Source: DASUBV01 sp035763085 (GTDB taxonomy: Bacteria > Actinomycetota > Actinomycetes > Streptosporangiales > Streptosporangiaceae). From it: a stretch of 31,351 nt of DNA. This document shows positions 6,882-15,270 of the stretch, piece by piece. Both the position numbers and the translations under genes were made by a program. The stretch spans positions 1-31,351 of the forward strand of contig DASUBV010000088.1 in assembly GCA_035763085.1 (NCBI GenBank). The letters are read 5' to 3'. The number at the start of each line of letters is the position of its first letter. The first letter of the stretch is position 1. The notes under the pieces are model-generated. The model was not told where the DNA came from. It made no database searches and saw only the letters and a list, made by a program, of their open reading frames with translations.

Positions 6882-9110
6882 TCAGGCCAGGTCGTACCGG
6901 TCCAGGTTCATCACCTTGTGCCAGGCCGCGACGAAGTCGTTCACGAACTTCTCCTTCGCGTCGTCGCTGGCGTAGACCTCCGCGACCGCGCGCAGCTCCG
7001 AGTTCGCCCCGAAGATCAGGTCCACCCGGCTGGCGGTCCACCGGACCGCTCCCGTGGCGTCGCGGCCCTCGAACTTGTTCGCATCCCCCTGCACTGGCTC
7101 CCACGCGGTGCCCATGTCGAGCAGGTTGACGAAGAAGTCATTGGTCAGCGACCCGGGGGTCGTGGTGAAGACGCCCAGCGGCGACTGCTGGTAGTTCCCG
7201 CCCAGCACCCGGAGCCCGCCGACGAGGACCGTCATCTCCGGGGCACTCAGGGTGAGCAGGTTGGCCTTGTCGATGAGCAGGTACTCGGCCGGCAGCCGGG
7301 CGCCCTTGCCGACGTAGTTGCGGAACCCGTCGGCGGCCGGCTCGAGCACCGCGAACGACTCCACATCGGTCTGCTCCTGCGAGGCATCCGTGCGCCCCGG
7401 CCAGAACGGGACATCGACCTCGACGCCCGCGTCCCTGGCGGCCTTCTCCACCGCCGCGTCGCCGGCCAGGACGACCAGGTCGGCCAGCGAGACCTGCTTG
7501 CCGCCGGCGTGCGCGGCGTTGAAGGAGTCCTTGATCCCCTCCAGGGTGCGCAGCACCGTCGCCAGCTGGGCGGGGTCGTTGACCTCCCATCCGCTCTGCG
7601 GCTCCAGGCGGATCCGCCCGCCGTTGGCGCCGCCGCGCTTGTCGCTGCCACGGAACGAAGAGGCCGCCGCCCACGCCGCCGACACCAGCTGGGATACCGA
7701 CAGGCCGGAGGCCAGCACCTGGCTCTTGAGCTCGGCTACGTCCGCGGCGCCGATGAGCTCATGCGTCACGGCCGGGACCGGGTCCTGCCAGATCAGCTCC
7801 TCAGCCGGCACCTCCGGGCCCAGGTAGCGAGAGACCGGGCCCATGTCGCGGTGGGTCAGCTTGTACCATGCCCGCGCGAACGCGTCGGCGAACTCCTCGG
7901 GGTTGGCCAGGAAGCGCCGGGTGATCTGCTCGTAGACCGGGTCCATCCGCAGCGACAGGTCGGTCGTCAGCATCATCGGCTGGTGCGACCTGGACGGGTC
8001 GTGAGCGTCCGGGACGGTGCCCGCCCCGGCGCCGTCCTTCGGCCGCCACTGGTTGGCGCCAGCCGGGCTCTTGGTCAGCTCCCACTCGTAGCCATACAGC
8101 GTCTCCAGGAAGCTGTTGTCCCACTTCACCGGCGTGGGAGTCCAGATCACCTCGATACCGCTGGTGATCGCGTCACCGCCGCTGCCCGTGCCGAAGCTGC
8201 TCCGCCAGCCCAGGCCCTGCTGCTCCAGCGGGGCGGCCTCGGGGTCAGCGCCGACGCTTTCCGCCGGGCCCGCGCCGTGAGTCTTGCCGAAGGTGTGCCC
8301 GCCCGCGATCAGGGCGACCGTCTCCTCGTCGTTCATCGCCATCCGGCGGAACGTCTCGCGGATGTCGATGGCCGCGGCCAGCGGGTCCGGGTTGCCGTTC
8401 GGGCCCTCCGGGTTGACGTAGATGAGGCCCATCTGGACCGCGGCGTAGGGGTCGGCCAGGTCCCGCTCGCCGCTGTAGCGCTCATCGTCCAGCCAGGTCG
8501 TCTCGGGGCCCCAGTAGACATCCACATCCGGCTCCCACGCGTCCACGCGGCCGCCGGCATAGCCGAACGTCTTGAAGCCCATCGTCTCCAGGGCGACGTT
8601 GCCGGCCAGGACCATCAGGTCCGCCCAGGAGATCTTGCGGCCGTACTTCTGCTTCACCGGCCACAGCAGCCGGCGGGCCTTGTCCAGGCTGGCATTGTCC
8701 GGCCAGCTGTTGACCGGCGCGAAGCGCTGCTGGCCGGAGCCGGCGCCGCCGCGGCCATCGCCGATCCGGTACGTGCCCGCACTGTGCCAGGCCATCCGGA
8801 TCATCAGCGGGCCGTAGTTGCCGAAGTCAGCCGGCCACCAGGCCTTCGAGGTGGTCAGCGTCTCGGCGAGGTCGGCCTTCACCGCCGCGAGGTCAAGGGT
8901 CTTGAACTCCTCGGCGTAGTTGAACTCCTCGCCGAGCGGGTTGGCCACGGCGGGGTTCTTGGCGAGGATCTTCAGGTTGAGCCGGTTCGGCCACCAGTCA
9001 CGGTTAGCGTCCCCCATGGTCGGCTGGGTCAGGCCGGCGTGCGCCACGGGGCACCCGCCGCTCTCCGGCGTCGCATCCTCGATGACTACGGGATCATGGT
9101 TCTCAGACAT
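6882..9110 (-). CDS. katG: Catalase-peroxidase
   Basis: Bifunctional haem enzyme that destroys hydrogen peroxide and has peroxidase activity; in mycobacteria it also activates isoniazid. The 742-aa product is full length (M. tuberculosis KatG is 740). Distal haem residues R105, W108 and H109 sit in RMAWHSAGTYR, the proximal histidine H272 in GGHTFGKTHG, and the Met-Tyr-Trp adduct residues W108, Y231 and M257 are all present. The residue equivalent to M. tuberculosis Ser315 is a serine (S317 in DAITSGIEV). The ATG at 9110 has GAGAGG about 6 nt upstream. It lies 24 bp downstream of a Fur-family gene, the conserved furA-katG operon, and should be derepressed by peroxide. Confidence 0.97.
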   Translation of the reverse strand: MSENHDPVVIEDATPESGGCPVAHAGLTQPTMGDANRDWWPNRLNLKILAKNPAVANPLGEEFNYAEEFKTLDLAAVKADLAETLTTSKAWWPADFGNYGPLMIRMAWHSAGTYRIGDGRGGAGSGQQRFAPVNSWPDNASLDKARRLLWPVKQKYGRKISWADLMVLAGNVALETMGFKTFGYAGGRVDAWEPDVDVYWGPETTWLDDERYSGERDLADPYAAVQMGLIYVNPEGPNGNPDPLAAAIDIRETFRRMAMNDEETVALIAGGHTFGKTHGAGPAESVGADPEAAPLEQQGLGWRSSFGTGSGGDAITSGIEVIWTPTPVKWDNSFLETLYGYEWELTKSPAGANQWRPKDGAGAGTVPDAHDPSRSHQPMMLTTDLSLRMDPVYEQITRRFLANPEEFADAFARAWYKLTHRDMGPVSRYLGPEVPAEELIWQDPVPAVTHELIGAADVAELKSQVLASGLSVSQLVSAAWAAASSFRGSDKRGGANGGRIRLEPQSGWEVNDPAQLATVLRTLEGIKDSFNAAHAGGKQVSLADLVVLAGDAAVEKAARDAGVEVDVPFWPGRTDASQEQTDVESFAVLEPAADGFRNYVGKGARLPAEYLLIDKANLLTLSAPEMTVLVGGLRVLGGNYQQSPLGVFTTTPGSLTNDFFVNLLDMGTAWEPVQGDANKFEGRDATGAVRWTASRVDLIFGANSELRAVAEVYASDDAKEKFVNDFVAAWHKVMNLDRYDLA

Positions 9111-9134
9111 GGGAATCCTCTCGGACTAGAAGGA

Positions 9135-9590
9135 TTACGGTGCCCAGGTGCTGCGGGCGCTGGAAGTCGCAGAGCAGTCGGGGCACAGGCCCCGGTAGAT
9201 CACCTCAGCCTCATCGATGCTGAAGCCGTGGTCGTCGGACGCGGTCAGGCAGGGCGCCTCGCCGACCGCGCAGTCGACGTCAGCGACAGCGCCGCAGGAC
9301 CGGCACACGACGTGGTGATGGTTGTCGCCGACGCGCCCCTCGAACCGAGGCGGGCTGCCGGCCGGCTCGATGCGGCGGATGAGCCCGGCCGCGGTCAGCG
9401 CATGCAGGGCGTCATACACGGCCTGCAGGGAGATGTGACCGACACGGTCACGAACGCCGGAGGCGACCGCCTCCACGCCCAGGTGGTCACCGTTGCGGAC
9501 GGTCTCGAGCAGCGCGACGCGAGCGGCCGTCACCCGCAGGCCGGCGCCGCGCAGTTCATCGGCGGAGGCCGGCGTCTGGGACGAGGTCAT
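9135..9590 (-). CDS. furA: Fur-family peroxide-responsive repressor (FurA)
   Basis: Metal-dependent repressor that in actinobacteria controls its own gene and katG. The 151-aa product has an N-terminal winged helix (GLRVTAARVALLETV to LQAVYDALHALTAAGLI, residues 18-70), a His-rich dimerisation hinge HHH at 91-93, and two CxxC motifs, C96/C99 and C136/C139, as expected of a structural zinc site. Immediate position upstream of katG supports a peroxide-sensing (PerR/FurA) rather than an iron-uptake role. ATG at 9590; the Shine-Dalgarno sequence is weak and a leaderless or near-leaderless start is possible, as for mycobacterial furA. No sequence anomaly. Confidence 0.93.
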   Translation of the reverse strand: MTSSQTPASADELRGAGLRVTAARVALLETVRNGDHLGVEAVASGVRDRVGHISLQAVYDALHALTAAGLIRRIEPAGSPPRFEGRVGDNHHHVVCRSCGAVADVDCAVGEAPCLTASDDHGFSIDEAEVIYRGLCPDCSATSSARSTWAP

Positions 9591-9643
9591 GACGCCAACC
9601 TAGCGGCATAAACATGAATGGTACAAGAAGACGAATCACCCAA

Positions 9644-9658
9644 GTCTAGAATTGAGAC
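9644..9658 (-). promoter_or_regulatory. Candidate FurA operator upstream of furA
   Basis: A 15-bp AT-rich imperfect palindrome, GTCTAGAATTGAGAC, with 4-bp perfect arms lies 54-68 bp upstream of the furA start in otherwise GC-rich DNA. Autoregulation through an AT-rich palindrome is known for actinobacterial FurA; assignment here is inference. Confidence 0.35.
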
Positions 9659-9694
9659 AAGCGGCAGCCGGGCCGGTCCTGGCACCGGTGGTAC

Positions 9695-9711
9695 GGGAGC
9701 AGCGAGCTCCC
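9695..9711 (-). terminator. Small hairpin downstream of the CapA-like gene
   Basis: GGGAGC-AGCGA-GCTCCC, a perfect 6-bp stem 24 nt past the stop of the CapA-like gene on the minus strand. Could act as a terminator; short and without a T-tract. Confidence 0.3.
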
Positions 9712-9735
9712 CGAAGCATGCTCGCCGCGGTGGCG

Positions 9736-11679
9736 CTAGCGGCCGGGCGGCTGGATCCGGCCGGAGGCGGACAGGCGCACGCCGCTGGCGCCCAGGTCCT
9801 CGCGTGACAGTGAGTTGATGATCTCGATGCCCGCGCGCGACGGGTCCGGCTCCGGGGTGCCGCCGCCGACCAGGCGCACGGGTGTCACGCTGCCCCCGGC
9901 GAACGACCCGTCGGCATGCAGCCGGACGCGCAGGATCGCGCTGTCGGCGGTGACCCCGCCCAGTCCCAGGGTGTAGTAGCCGGTGAAGTTGCCCAGGCTG
10001 TAGGCGATGAGCCGGCCGTGATACCACTGCATGGCGCGCAGGACGTGCGGCCCGGAGCCCAGGACCAGGTCGGCGCCGGCCCGGATCACGGCGTGCGAGA
10101 AGGCGATCGGGTCGCCGCGCTCCTCGCCCAGGAAGGTCTCCATGCCGGGACGGACATGCTGGGCGCCGGCGCCCTCGGCACCAGCGTGGATGAACACGAT
10201 CACCAGCTGGGCGTGCGCAGCGGCGTCCTTCACCGCCGCGACCGCGGCCGGGATGTCCAGCAGCTGCCGGTCGTAGTTGTAGGGCGCGAAGCCCAGCAGC
10301 GCGATCCGCACTCCCCGCCGGGTCAGGTACGCGGTCTGCCCCGGCCGGCCGGTGTAGCGCAGGTGCGCCGCCTGCAGGGCCGCGTTGGTCTCGGAGATCC
10401 CGGCCGCGCCGGCGTCATTGGTGTGGTTATTGGCCACGTTGACCGCCGCGAAGCCGGCCTGGCGCACGGCCGCCGCCGAGCTGGCCGGCGCCTGGAAGGC
10501 ATAGCAGTCGGTCGAGTGCGGCGCGCACTTGGTGACGCCGCTGCTGCCCAGCGCCGTCTCCAGGTTGCCGACCGTCAGGCTGCTGTGCAGGTAGCGGGTC
10601 ACGCTGGCGAACAGGGAGCCCGTCCCGCCCGGCGGGTACCGGCCGTTCATGCCGAAGTTCATGTCACCGACGTCGGCGATGCTGATCGTGGCCCCGGCCG
10701 AGGCGTCAGCCGGGGTGCTGCCGCCGGGGCTGGGCGACCCGTTCCCCGCGGCGCCGGCGCCTGCGCCCGCGGCCGGGCCGGGAGCCGGTCCTGGCCCGTG
10801 CCGCAGCAGGAGCAGCCCGGCTCCGCCGAGCAGCGCGACGGCGAGCACGGCCGCGGCCAGCCAGGCCAGCGGGTGGCGCGACGGCGGGCCGCCCGGCGGC
10901 GGGCCATCGTCACCCGACGGCCGCCAGAAGTCCGGCGGGTCGCCGCCCGCCCCCATGCCGCCGTAGTCGCCCGGCTGGCGCCAGCCGGGCGGCTGAGGGT
11001 AATCGGGCCCCTGATCGTAGTCCGGACTGCCGTAGTCGCGGCTGCGGCTGCCGCGCCGCCTGGCGCCGCGCGCGTGACCGTACTGGGGTGGCGGGCCGTA
11101 CCCCGATGACCGGCCCGGGTCCGGCCAGCGGCCGTCGTCCTCGCCGGCCCGGCGCGAGGGCCGCGTGCGGCGCTCATCGCCCCAGCCTTCGCCGGCGGGC
11201 TCCCGGCGAGCTCGGCGCTCGCCAGCCCGGTACCCGTCGTCAGGCTCGCGACCAGCACCGCGCGGCCCGTCCCCGCCGGGGCGCCCGGCGGGCCCGTCGT
11301 AGTCGCGGGCGGCGCCGAACTCTGCCGGGCGGCTGCCAGGGGAGCGGCCAAAGTCGCGGGGGCGATCCCGTTCTCGCGGGTCCTGGTCGCGCCAGCCCTG
11401 CCCGAGCGGGCGGTCCTGGCCCGGCGGGCGGGCACGGTCGGGCGAGCGGCCGTAGTCCGGCGTGCGGTCGTCCGGTGGCCGGGGGTCGTCCCCGTGATCG
11501 GCATAGTCAGCCGGGCGGTCGTAGCCGGGAGGACGACCGCCGCGCGACCGGCGGCTGTAATCCGGGGCACGTGGATACTCAGGCGGGCGGGCGTCCTCGG
11601 GCTGGTCATAATCCCGCCTGCGACCGTGCCGGGGCAGGTCAGAGCCGGGCACAGGCTCGTCTGGGCCGCTCCCTGTCAC
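9736..11679 (-). CDS. Membrane-anchored CapA-family protein (poly-gamma-glutamate synthesis type)
   Basis: CapA-like calcineurin-fold protein, a family linked to export or anchoring of poly-gamma-glutamate, though many members have unknown function. The 647-aa product has three parts: residues 1-270 are a charged, disordered cytoplasmic region rich in Arg, Asp, Pro, Gly and Tyr with recurring RDYD/PDYGR-type motifs; a single membrane helix at about 271-292; and an extracellular CapA domain. Family motifs are DVGDMNFG (336-343), GNLE (371-374), ANNHTNDAG (about 416-424), IH at 497-498, GPHVLR (543-548) and YSLGNF (560-565). HAG replaces the usual HWG. I chose GTG at 11679 because AGGGAG lies 6 nt upstream; a GTG at 11715 lacks one. 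No capB/capC partners are nearby. Confidence 0.8.
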   Translation of the reverse strand: MTGSGPDEPVPGSDLPRHGRRRDYDQPEDARPPEYPRAPDYSRRSRGGRPPGYDRPADYADHGDDPRPPDDRTPDYGRSPDRARPPGQDRPLGQGWRDQDPRERDRPRDFGRSPGSRPAEFGAARDYDGPAGRPGGDGPRGAGREPDDGYRAGERRARREPAGEGWGDERRTRPSRRAGEDDGRWPDPGRSSGYGPPPQYGHARGARRRGSRSRDYGSPDYDQGPDYPQPPGWRQPGDYGGMGAGGDPPDFWRPSGDDGPPPGGPPSRHPLAWLAAAVLAVALLGGAGLLLLRHGPGPAPGPAAGAGAGAAGNGSPSPGGSTPADASAGATISIADVGDMNFGMNGRYPPGGTGSLFASVTRYLHSSLTVGNLETALGSSGVTKCAPHSTDCYAFQAPASSAAAVRQAGFAAVNVANNHTNDAGAAGISETNAALQAAHLRYTGRPGQTAYLTRRGVRIALLGFAPYNYDRQLLDIPAAVAAVKDAAAHAQLVIVFIHAGAEGAGAQHVRPGMETFLGEERGDPIAFSHAVIRAGADLVLGSGPHVLRAMQWYHGRLIAYSLGNFTGYYTLGLGGVTADSAILRVRLHADGSFAGGSVTPVRLVGGGTPEPDPSRAGIEIINSLSREDLGASGVRLSASGRIQPPGR

Positions 11680-11835
11680 CGCTGGCTCCCTGTCAGCGTG
11701 CCGCCAGCGCCGCACGCTGCCGACTAGCGACAGGATAGGAGCAACATGCCTCGTCCGACCTGCGGTTACGCAAATCGGCCCACGTCAGGGCGTCGAGCGC
11801 GCAGCCAGGCCGGCTCATGCCCGCGACCGCGGCAG

Positions 11836-11951
11836 CAGGACCGCCGCGGCCGGCGGTCCTGGCCGTTCCCGGTTATCTCCCGGGAGGCCGCCCCCGGGAA
11901 ACCCGGCATCAGGAGGCCCGCCCGGACACCCGGTTAGGCCGGGAACGGCCA
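11836..11951. terminator. Nested inverted repeats downstream of RNase J
   Basis: Three perfect repeats pack together: an 11-bp-stem hairpin at 11836-11861 (arms CAGGACCGCCG / CGGCGGTCCTG, loop CGGC), a long-range 13-bp pair TGGCCGTTCCCGG (11860-11872) with CCGGGAACGGCCA (11939-11951), and inside it a 7-bp hairpin TCCCGGG/CCCGGGA (11878-11899). The outer pair begins 11 nt after the RNase J stop. It probably terminates or protects the dapA-rnj transcript. The surrounding gap 11680-11961 contains no gene. Confidence 0.6.
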
Positions 11952-11961
11952 CGATCAGGCC

Positions 11962-13656
11962 TCACACCTGGACAACCACAGGAATGATCATCGGGCGGCG
12001 GCGGTAGTTGTCGCTCACCCAGCGGCCGGTGGCCCGGCGGATGACCTGCCGTAGCTGGTGGACCTCGCTGATCTCGTCGGCGGCCGCCCGGGCGAGTGCC
12101 TCCTCCACCAGCGGCACGACCTCCTCCAGGGCCGCCTCGTCGATGCCTGACCCGCGGGCGTGCACCTCCGGGCCGGCCACCAGCTTGCCGTTGGTGGAGT
12201 CCACCACGACCACCACTGACACAAAGCCCTCGTCGCCCAGGATCAGCCGGTCTTTCAGCGAGGCCTCGGTGACCTCGCCGACCGACACGCCGTCCACGTA
12301 GACGTAGCCGCACGGCACCTTGCCGGCGACCGCGATCTTGCCGTCGACCATGTCCACGACCACGCCGTCCTCGGCGATCACGATGCTGTCGGCCGGCACC
12401 CCGGTCAGCGCGGCCAGGTCGGCATGCGCCTTCAGGTGCCGCCACTCGCCGTGCACGGGGATGAAGTTGGCGGGCCGCACCAGGTTGAGCACATACAGCA
12501 GCTCGCCGGCCGGGGCGTGCCCCGACACGTGCACCAGGGCGTTGCCCTTGTGCACCACGTTCGCGCCCAGCCTGGTCAGGTCGTTGATGATCCGTGATAC
12601 CGCGGTCTCATTCCCCGGCACCAGCGAGGATGCCAGGATGACCGTGTCGCCGTCGGCGATGCGGATCGGGTGATCCCGGCCCGCCATCCGCGACAGCGCG
12701 GACATCGGCTCGCCCTGCGACCCGGTGGAGATGAGCACGATCTCATCGGGCGGCATCTCCTCGGCCTCGCGCATGTCGACCAGCAGCCCGCCGGGCACCG
12801 AGGGCACCCGCAGGTAGCCCAGGTCGCGGGCCACGCCCATGTTGCGCACCATGGACCGGCCGACGAGCGCCACTCTGCGGCCATGCGTCGCGGCGGCGTC
12901 CATGATCTGCTGCACGCGGTGCACGTGGCTGGCGAAGCAGGACACGATGATGCGCTGCTGCGCGCCGGCGAACACGTCGTCGAGCACCGGCCCGATCGCA
13001 CGCTCGCTGGTCACGACGCCGGGCACCTCGGCGTTGGTCGAGTCGGCCAGCAGCAGGTCCACGCCCTGGGTGCCGAGCCGGGCGAAGCCGCCCAGGTCGG
13101 TCAGCCGGCTGTCCAGCGGGAGCTGGTCCATCTTGAAGTCGCCGGTGTGCAGGACCACCCCGGCGCGGCTCTTGATCGCCACCGCGAGGGCATCGGGGAT
13201 GGAGTGGTTGACGGCCAGGAACTCCAGCTCGAAGGGCCCGAAGGAGCGGCTGTCCCCGGCCGCGACCTCGACCGACTCGGGCGGGATCCGGTGCTCAGCC
13301 AGCTTGCTGGCCACCAGGGCCAGAGTGAGCCGGGACCCGACGACGGGGATGTCGGCGCGCTGGCGGAGCAGGTAGGGAACGGCACCGATGTGGTCTTCGT
13401 GCGCGTGCGTGAGGACCAGCGCCTCGATCTCGCCGAGCCGGTCCTCCAGCATGGAGAAGTCCGGCAGGATCAGGTCGACGCCAGGCTGGTCGGGCTCGGG
13501 AAACAGGACGCCGCAGTCCACTACGAGCAGCCGTCCGGCATGCTCGAAGACGGTCATGTTCCGGCCGATCTCGCCGAGGCCGCCGAGCGCGATGATGCGC
13601 AGGCCGTCGGCGGGCAGTGGCGGTGGCGGGCCGAGCTCAGGATGCGGGTGGCTCAC
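11962..13656 (-). CDS. rnj: Ribonuclease J
   Basis: Metallo-beta-lactamase/beta-CASP ribonuclease with 5'-3' exonuclease and endonuclease activity in mRNA decay and rRNA maturation. The 564-aa length is typical. The zinc motif THAHEDH is at residues 83-89, with NHSIPD near 150-154 and HTGDFKMD at 170-177; the beta-CASP region contains ISTGSQGEP, and HVSGHAP plus IPVHGEWRHL follow. All catalytic motifs are intact. It starts with GTG at 13656, overlapping the dapA stop by 4 bp (GTGA), so translation is coupled to dapA. The dapA-RNase J order is conserved in actinobacteria such as Streptomyces. Beyond it ftsK would be expected there, but here the next gene is the CapA-like one. Confidence 0.96.
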   Translation of the reverse strand: MSHPHPELGPPPPLPADGLRIIALGGLGEIGRNMTVFEHAGRLLVVDCGVLFPEPDQPGVDLILPDFSMLEDRLGEIEALVLTHAHEDHIGAVPYLLRQRADIPVVGSRLTLALVASKLAEHRIPPESVEVAAGDSRSFGPFELEFLAVNHSIPDALAVAIKSRAGVVLHTGDFKMDQLPLDSRLTDLGGFARLGTQGVDLLLADSTNAEVPGVVTSERAIGPVLDDVFAGAQQRIIVSCFASHVHRVQQIMDAAATHGRRVALVGRSMVRNMGVARDLGYLRVPSVPGGLLVDMREAEEMPPDEIVLISTGSQGEPMSALSRMAGRDHPIRIADGDTVILASSLVPGNETAVSRIINDLTRLGANVVHKGNALVHVSGHAPAGELLYVLNLVRPANFIPVHGEWRHLKAHADLAALTGVPADSIVIAEDGVVVDMVDGKIAVAGKVPCGYVYVDGVSVGEVTEASLKDRLILGDEGFVSVVVVVDSTNGKLVAGPEVHARGSGIDEAALEEVVPLVEEALARAAADEISEVHQLRQVIRRATGRWVSDNYRRRPMIIPVVVQV

Positions 13657-14582
13657 CGGATCTTCACGCCGCCGGCGGTCAGGTCCACGCGCAGCTGCTC
13701 GATCTGCTCCGGCGTGGCGGGCACCAGCGGCAGCCGGACGCCGCCGCTGGGCTGGCCCACCAGGCTGAGAGCAGCCTTGGCCATGATCGCGCCCTGCGCC
13801 CTGGTCATGCCGGCGTAGACCGGCAGCACCTCGCGGTGGATCGCCAGCGCGTCAGCGGGACGCCCGTCCAGGTAGGCCTCGATCATCTCCGCCAGCCGGT
13901 CCCCGATCACGTGCCCGTGCACGCTGACGAAGCCGGAGGCTCCCACGGACAGCCAGGGCAGGTTCAGCGGGTCATCACCGCAGTAGAAGGCCAGTCCGGT
14001 GCGGGCCATCACCTGCGAGCCGGCCATCAGGTCGGCCTTAGCGTCCTTGACGGCGACGATGCGCGGATGCTCGGCCAGCTTCAGCAAGGTGGGCGTCTCG
14101 ATGGCGATCGCCGACCGGCCGGGGATGTCGTAGAGCAAGACCGGCAGGCCGGTCGCGTCGGCGATGGCGGTGAAGTGCGCGGCGACGCCGCTCTGCGGCG
14201 GCTTGCTGTAGTACGGCGTGACGACCAGCAGTCCGCTGGCGCCCGCCTGCTCGGCCGCGCGGGCCAGCTCGCAGCTGTGCGCGGTGTTGTTCGTGCCGAC
14301 TCCGGCCACGACGGGCACCCGGTCACCGACCGCATCGATGACGGTGCGCAGCAGCCGGTCTTTCTCAGCGTCGGTGGTGGTGGGCGACTCGCCCGTCGTG
14401 CCGCTGATCACCAGGCCGTCGTTGCGCATGTCGGTGACGAGATACTCGGCCAGGCGGGCCGCGCCCGCGTAATCCACCTCGCCGGCGGCGGTCATGGGCG
14501 TGACCATCGCCGTGAGGTTCCGGCCGAACGGGGCGTCAGGGCGGGCTGTGCCGCTGCCCGCAGGCGTCGATGTTGCTGTCAT
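13653..14582 (-). CDS. dapA: 4-hydroxy-tetrahydrodipicolinate synthase
   Basis: Condenses pyruvate with aspartate semialdehyde, the first committed step to diaminopimelate (peptidoglycan) and lysine. The 309-aa product has SGTTGES at residues 60-66, TPYYSKPP with the catalytic tyrosine at about 122-129, YDIPGRS (about 151-157) and the Schiff-base lysine K179 in VAVKDAKAD. ATG at 14582 (MTATSTPAG) is the family-like start; in-frame sequence further upstream to 14675 is unlike DapA. The Shine-Dalgarno sequence is weak (GGTAG). First gene of a two-gene unit with rnj; thyX and dapB, which often precede it in related genomes, are absent from the immediate upstream 1.6 kb. Confidence 0.95.
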   Translation of the reverse strand: MTATSTPAGSGTARPDAPFGRNLTAMVTPMTAAGEVDYAGAARLAEYLVTDMRNDGLVISGTTGESPTTTDAEKDRLLRTVIDAVGDRVPVVAGVGTNNTAHSCELARAAEQAGASGLLVVTPYYSKPPQSGVAAHFTAIADATGLPVLLYDIPGRSAIAIETPTLLKLAEHPRIVAVKDAKADLMAGSQVMARTGLAFYCGDDPLNLPWLSVGASGFVSVHGHVIGDRLAEMIEAYLDGRPADALAIHREVLPVYAGMTRAQGAIMAKAALSLVGQPSGGVRLPLVPATPEQIEQLRVDLTAGGVKIR

Positions 14583-14693
14583 GTAGTGCACGCTACCGGG
14601 CCGGGCTGCCTGCGGGTACCGCCGGCGCGGCCGGTGAGGCTGAAGACCCGGCGACGTGAGCTCGGGGGTACCCACGCCGCCGGCGTCTGTCTA

Positions 14694-14748
14694 ATTATCG
14701 CCCGCCATTGCACATGGCGTTACTCGTTGGGAGCAATTCGTTAGGAGC
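14694..14748 (-). promoter_or_regulatory. Candidate dapA promoter and control elements
   Basis: On the minus strand a GATAAT -10-like element sits at 14699-14694, giving a leader of about 105 nt to dapA. Just upstream are a perfect inverted repeat CGCCAT-TGCAC-ATGGCG (14703-14719) and an 11-bp direct repeat TCGTTGGGAGC / TCGTTAGGAGC (14724-14734 and 14738-14748, one mismatch). Direct and inverted repeats next to a promoter suggest a regulator, not identified. Confidence 0.35.
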
Positions 14749-14930
14749 CGGGCCTCGCCGCCACTCCCTGCCGGTTCCGGAACGGCACTCCCGGCGCGAC
14801 GCAGAGCCGGCGGAGAGCCGGACAGATCCGCGCACGAGCCTGACCGCCGGCCGTGCGGCGACCGCGGCAGATAGTCCGGCGCGCCCGCGTGTCGGTGCTG
14901 GCATCGGTGCCGGAGCCAGCCAAAATAGGA

Positions 14931-14965
14931 CGAGGCCCCTCCATGTATGAGATGGAGGGGCCTCG
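14931..14965 (-). terminator. Orphan intrinsic terminator upstream of dapA
   Basis: Perfect 14-bp stem CGAGGCCCCTCCAT / ATGGAGGGGCCTCG with a 7-nt loop. Read on the minus strand it is followed by TCCTATTTTGG, a T-rich tail, so it fits a factor-independent terminator for minus-strand transcription. No recognised gene lies upstream of it on that strand. Confidence 0.75.
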
Positions 14966-15183
14966 ACGGCCCGTCGGCCCTGGCCCACCGGCCTCCCGGC
15001 TGCAGCAACACGGCGTGACCGCTCCACCGGCTCCGGGCCCCCGCCGCGCGAACTGGCCTCGCAGTCCGCCCGTCGTTCCGCAGTCACCTTCGGGATGGAC
15101 CCGCCTCAGTGGTGTCTGCCGTTCTACTGCCAATCGGCGGCCCCGCACAAGGTCTTAGCGGCGGCAATTTACTGGCATTTCCC

Positions 15184-15270
15184 CTGTCCACATCGCTATC
15201 CACAACATGGCTCGCGTTGTCCCCCGCGACCGCCGACTTGTCATCAGGCCCGTCCACAGGACTTCCCACA
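15184..15270 (+). other. Cluster of DnaA-box-like nonamers
   Basis: Against the actinobacterial DnaA box TT(G/A)TCCACA, the plus strand has CTGTCCACA (15184), CTATCCACA (15196), TTGTCCCCC (15217), TTGTCATCA (15238), CCGTCCACA (15250) and CTTCCCACA (15262), with 8, 8, 7, 7, 7 and 6 of 9 matches, all in the same orientation with starts 12 or 21 bp apart. A further TTATCCCCA lies on the minus strand at 15519-15527. The AT-richer stretch GGCAATTTACTGGCATTT immediately precedes the run. dnaA/dnaN are not nearby, so this is not the canonical oriC setting. Confidence 0.4.

Noticed and set aside
6918..9611. Long open frame antisense to katG and furA
   Set aside because: It has no recognisable domain, and lies entirely opposite two full-length, motif-complete genes; long antisense frames are expected in GC-rich DNA.
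14853..15158. Small plus-strand frame across the orphan terminator
   Set aside because: Runs through a perfect hairpin, has no ribosome binding site and no recognisable domain.
15184..15270. Chromosomal origin oriC
   Set aside because: dnaA, dnaN, rpmH and gyrB are absent, and most nonamers are imperfect; kept only as a DnaA-box-like cluster.
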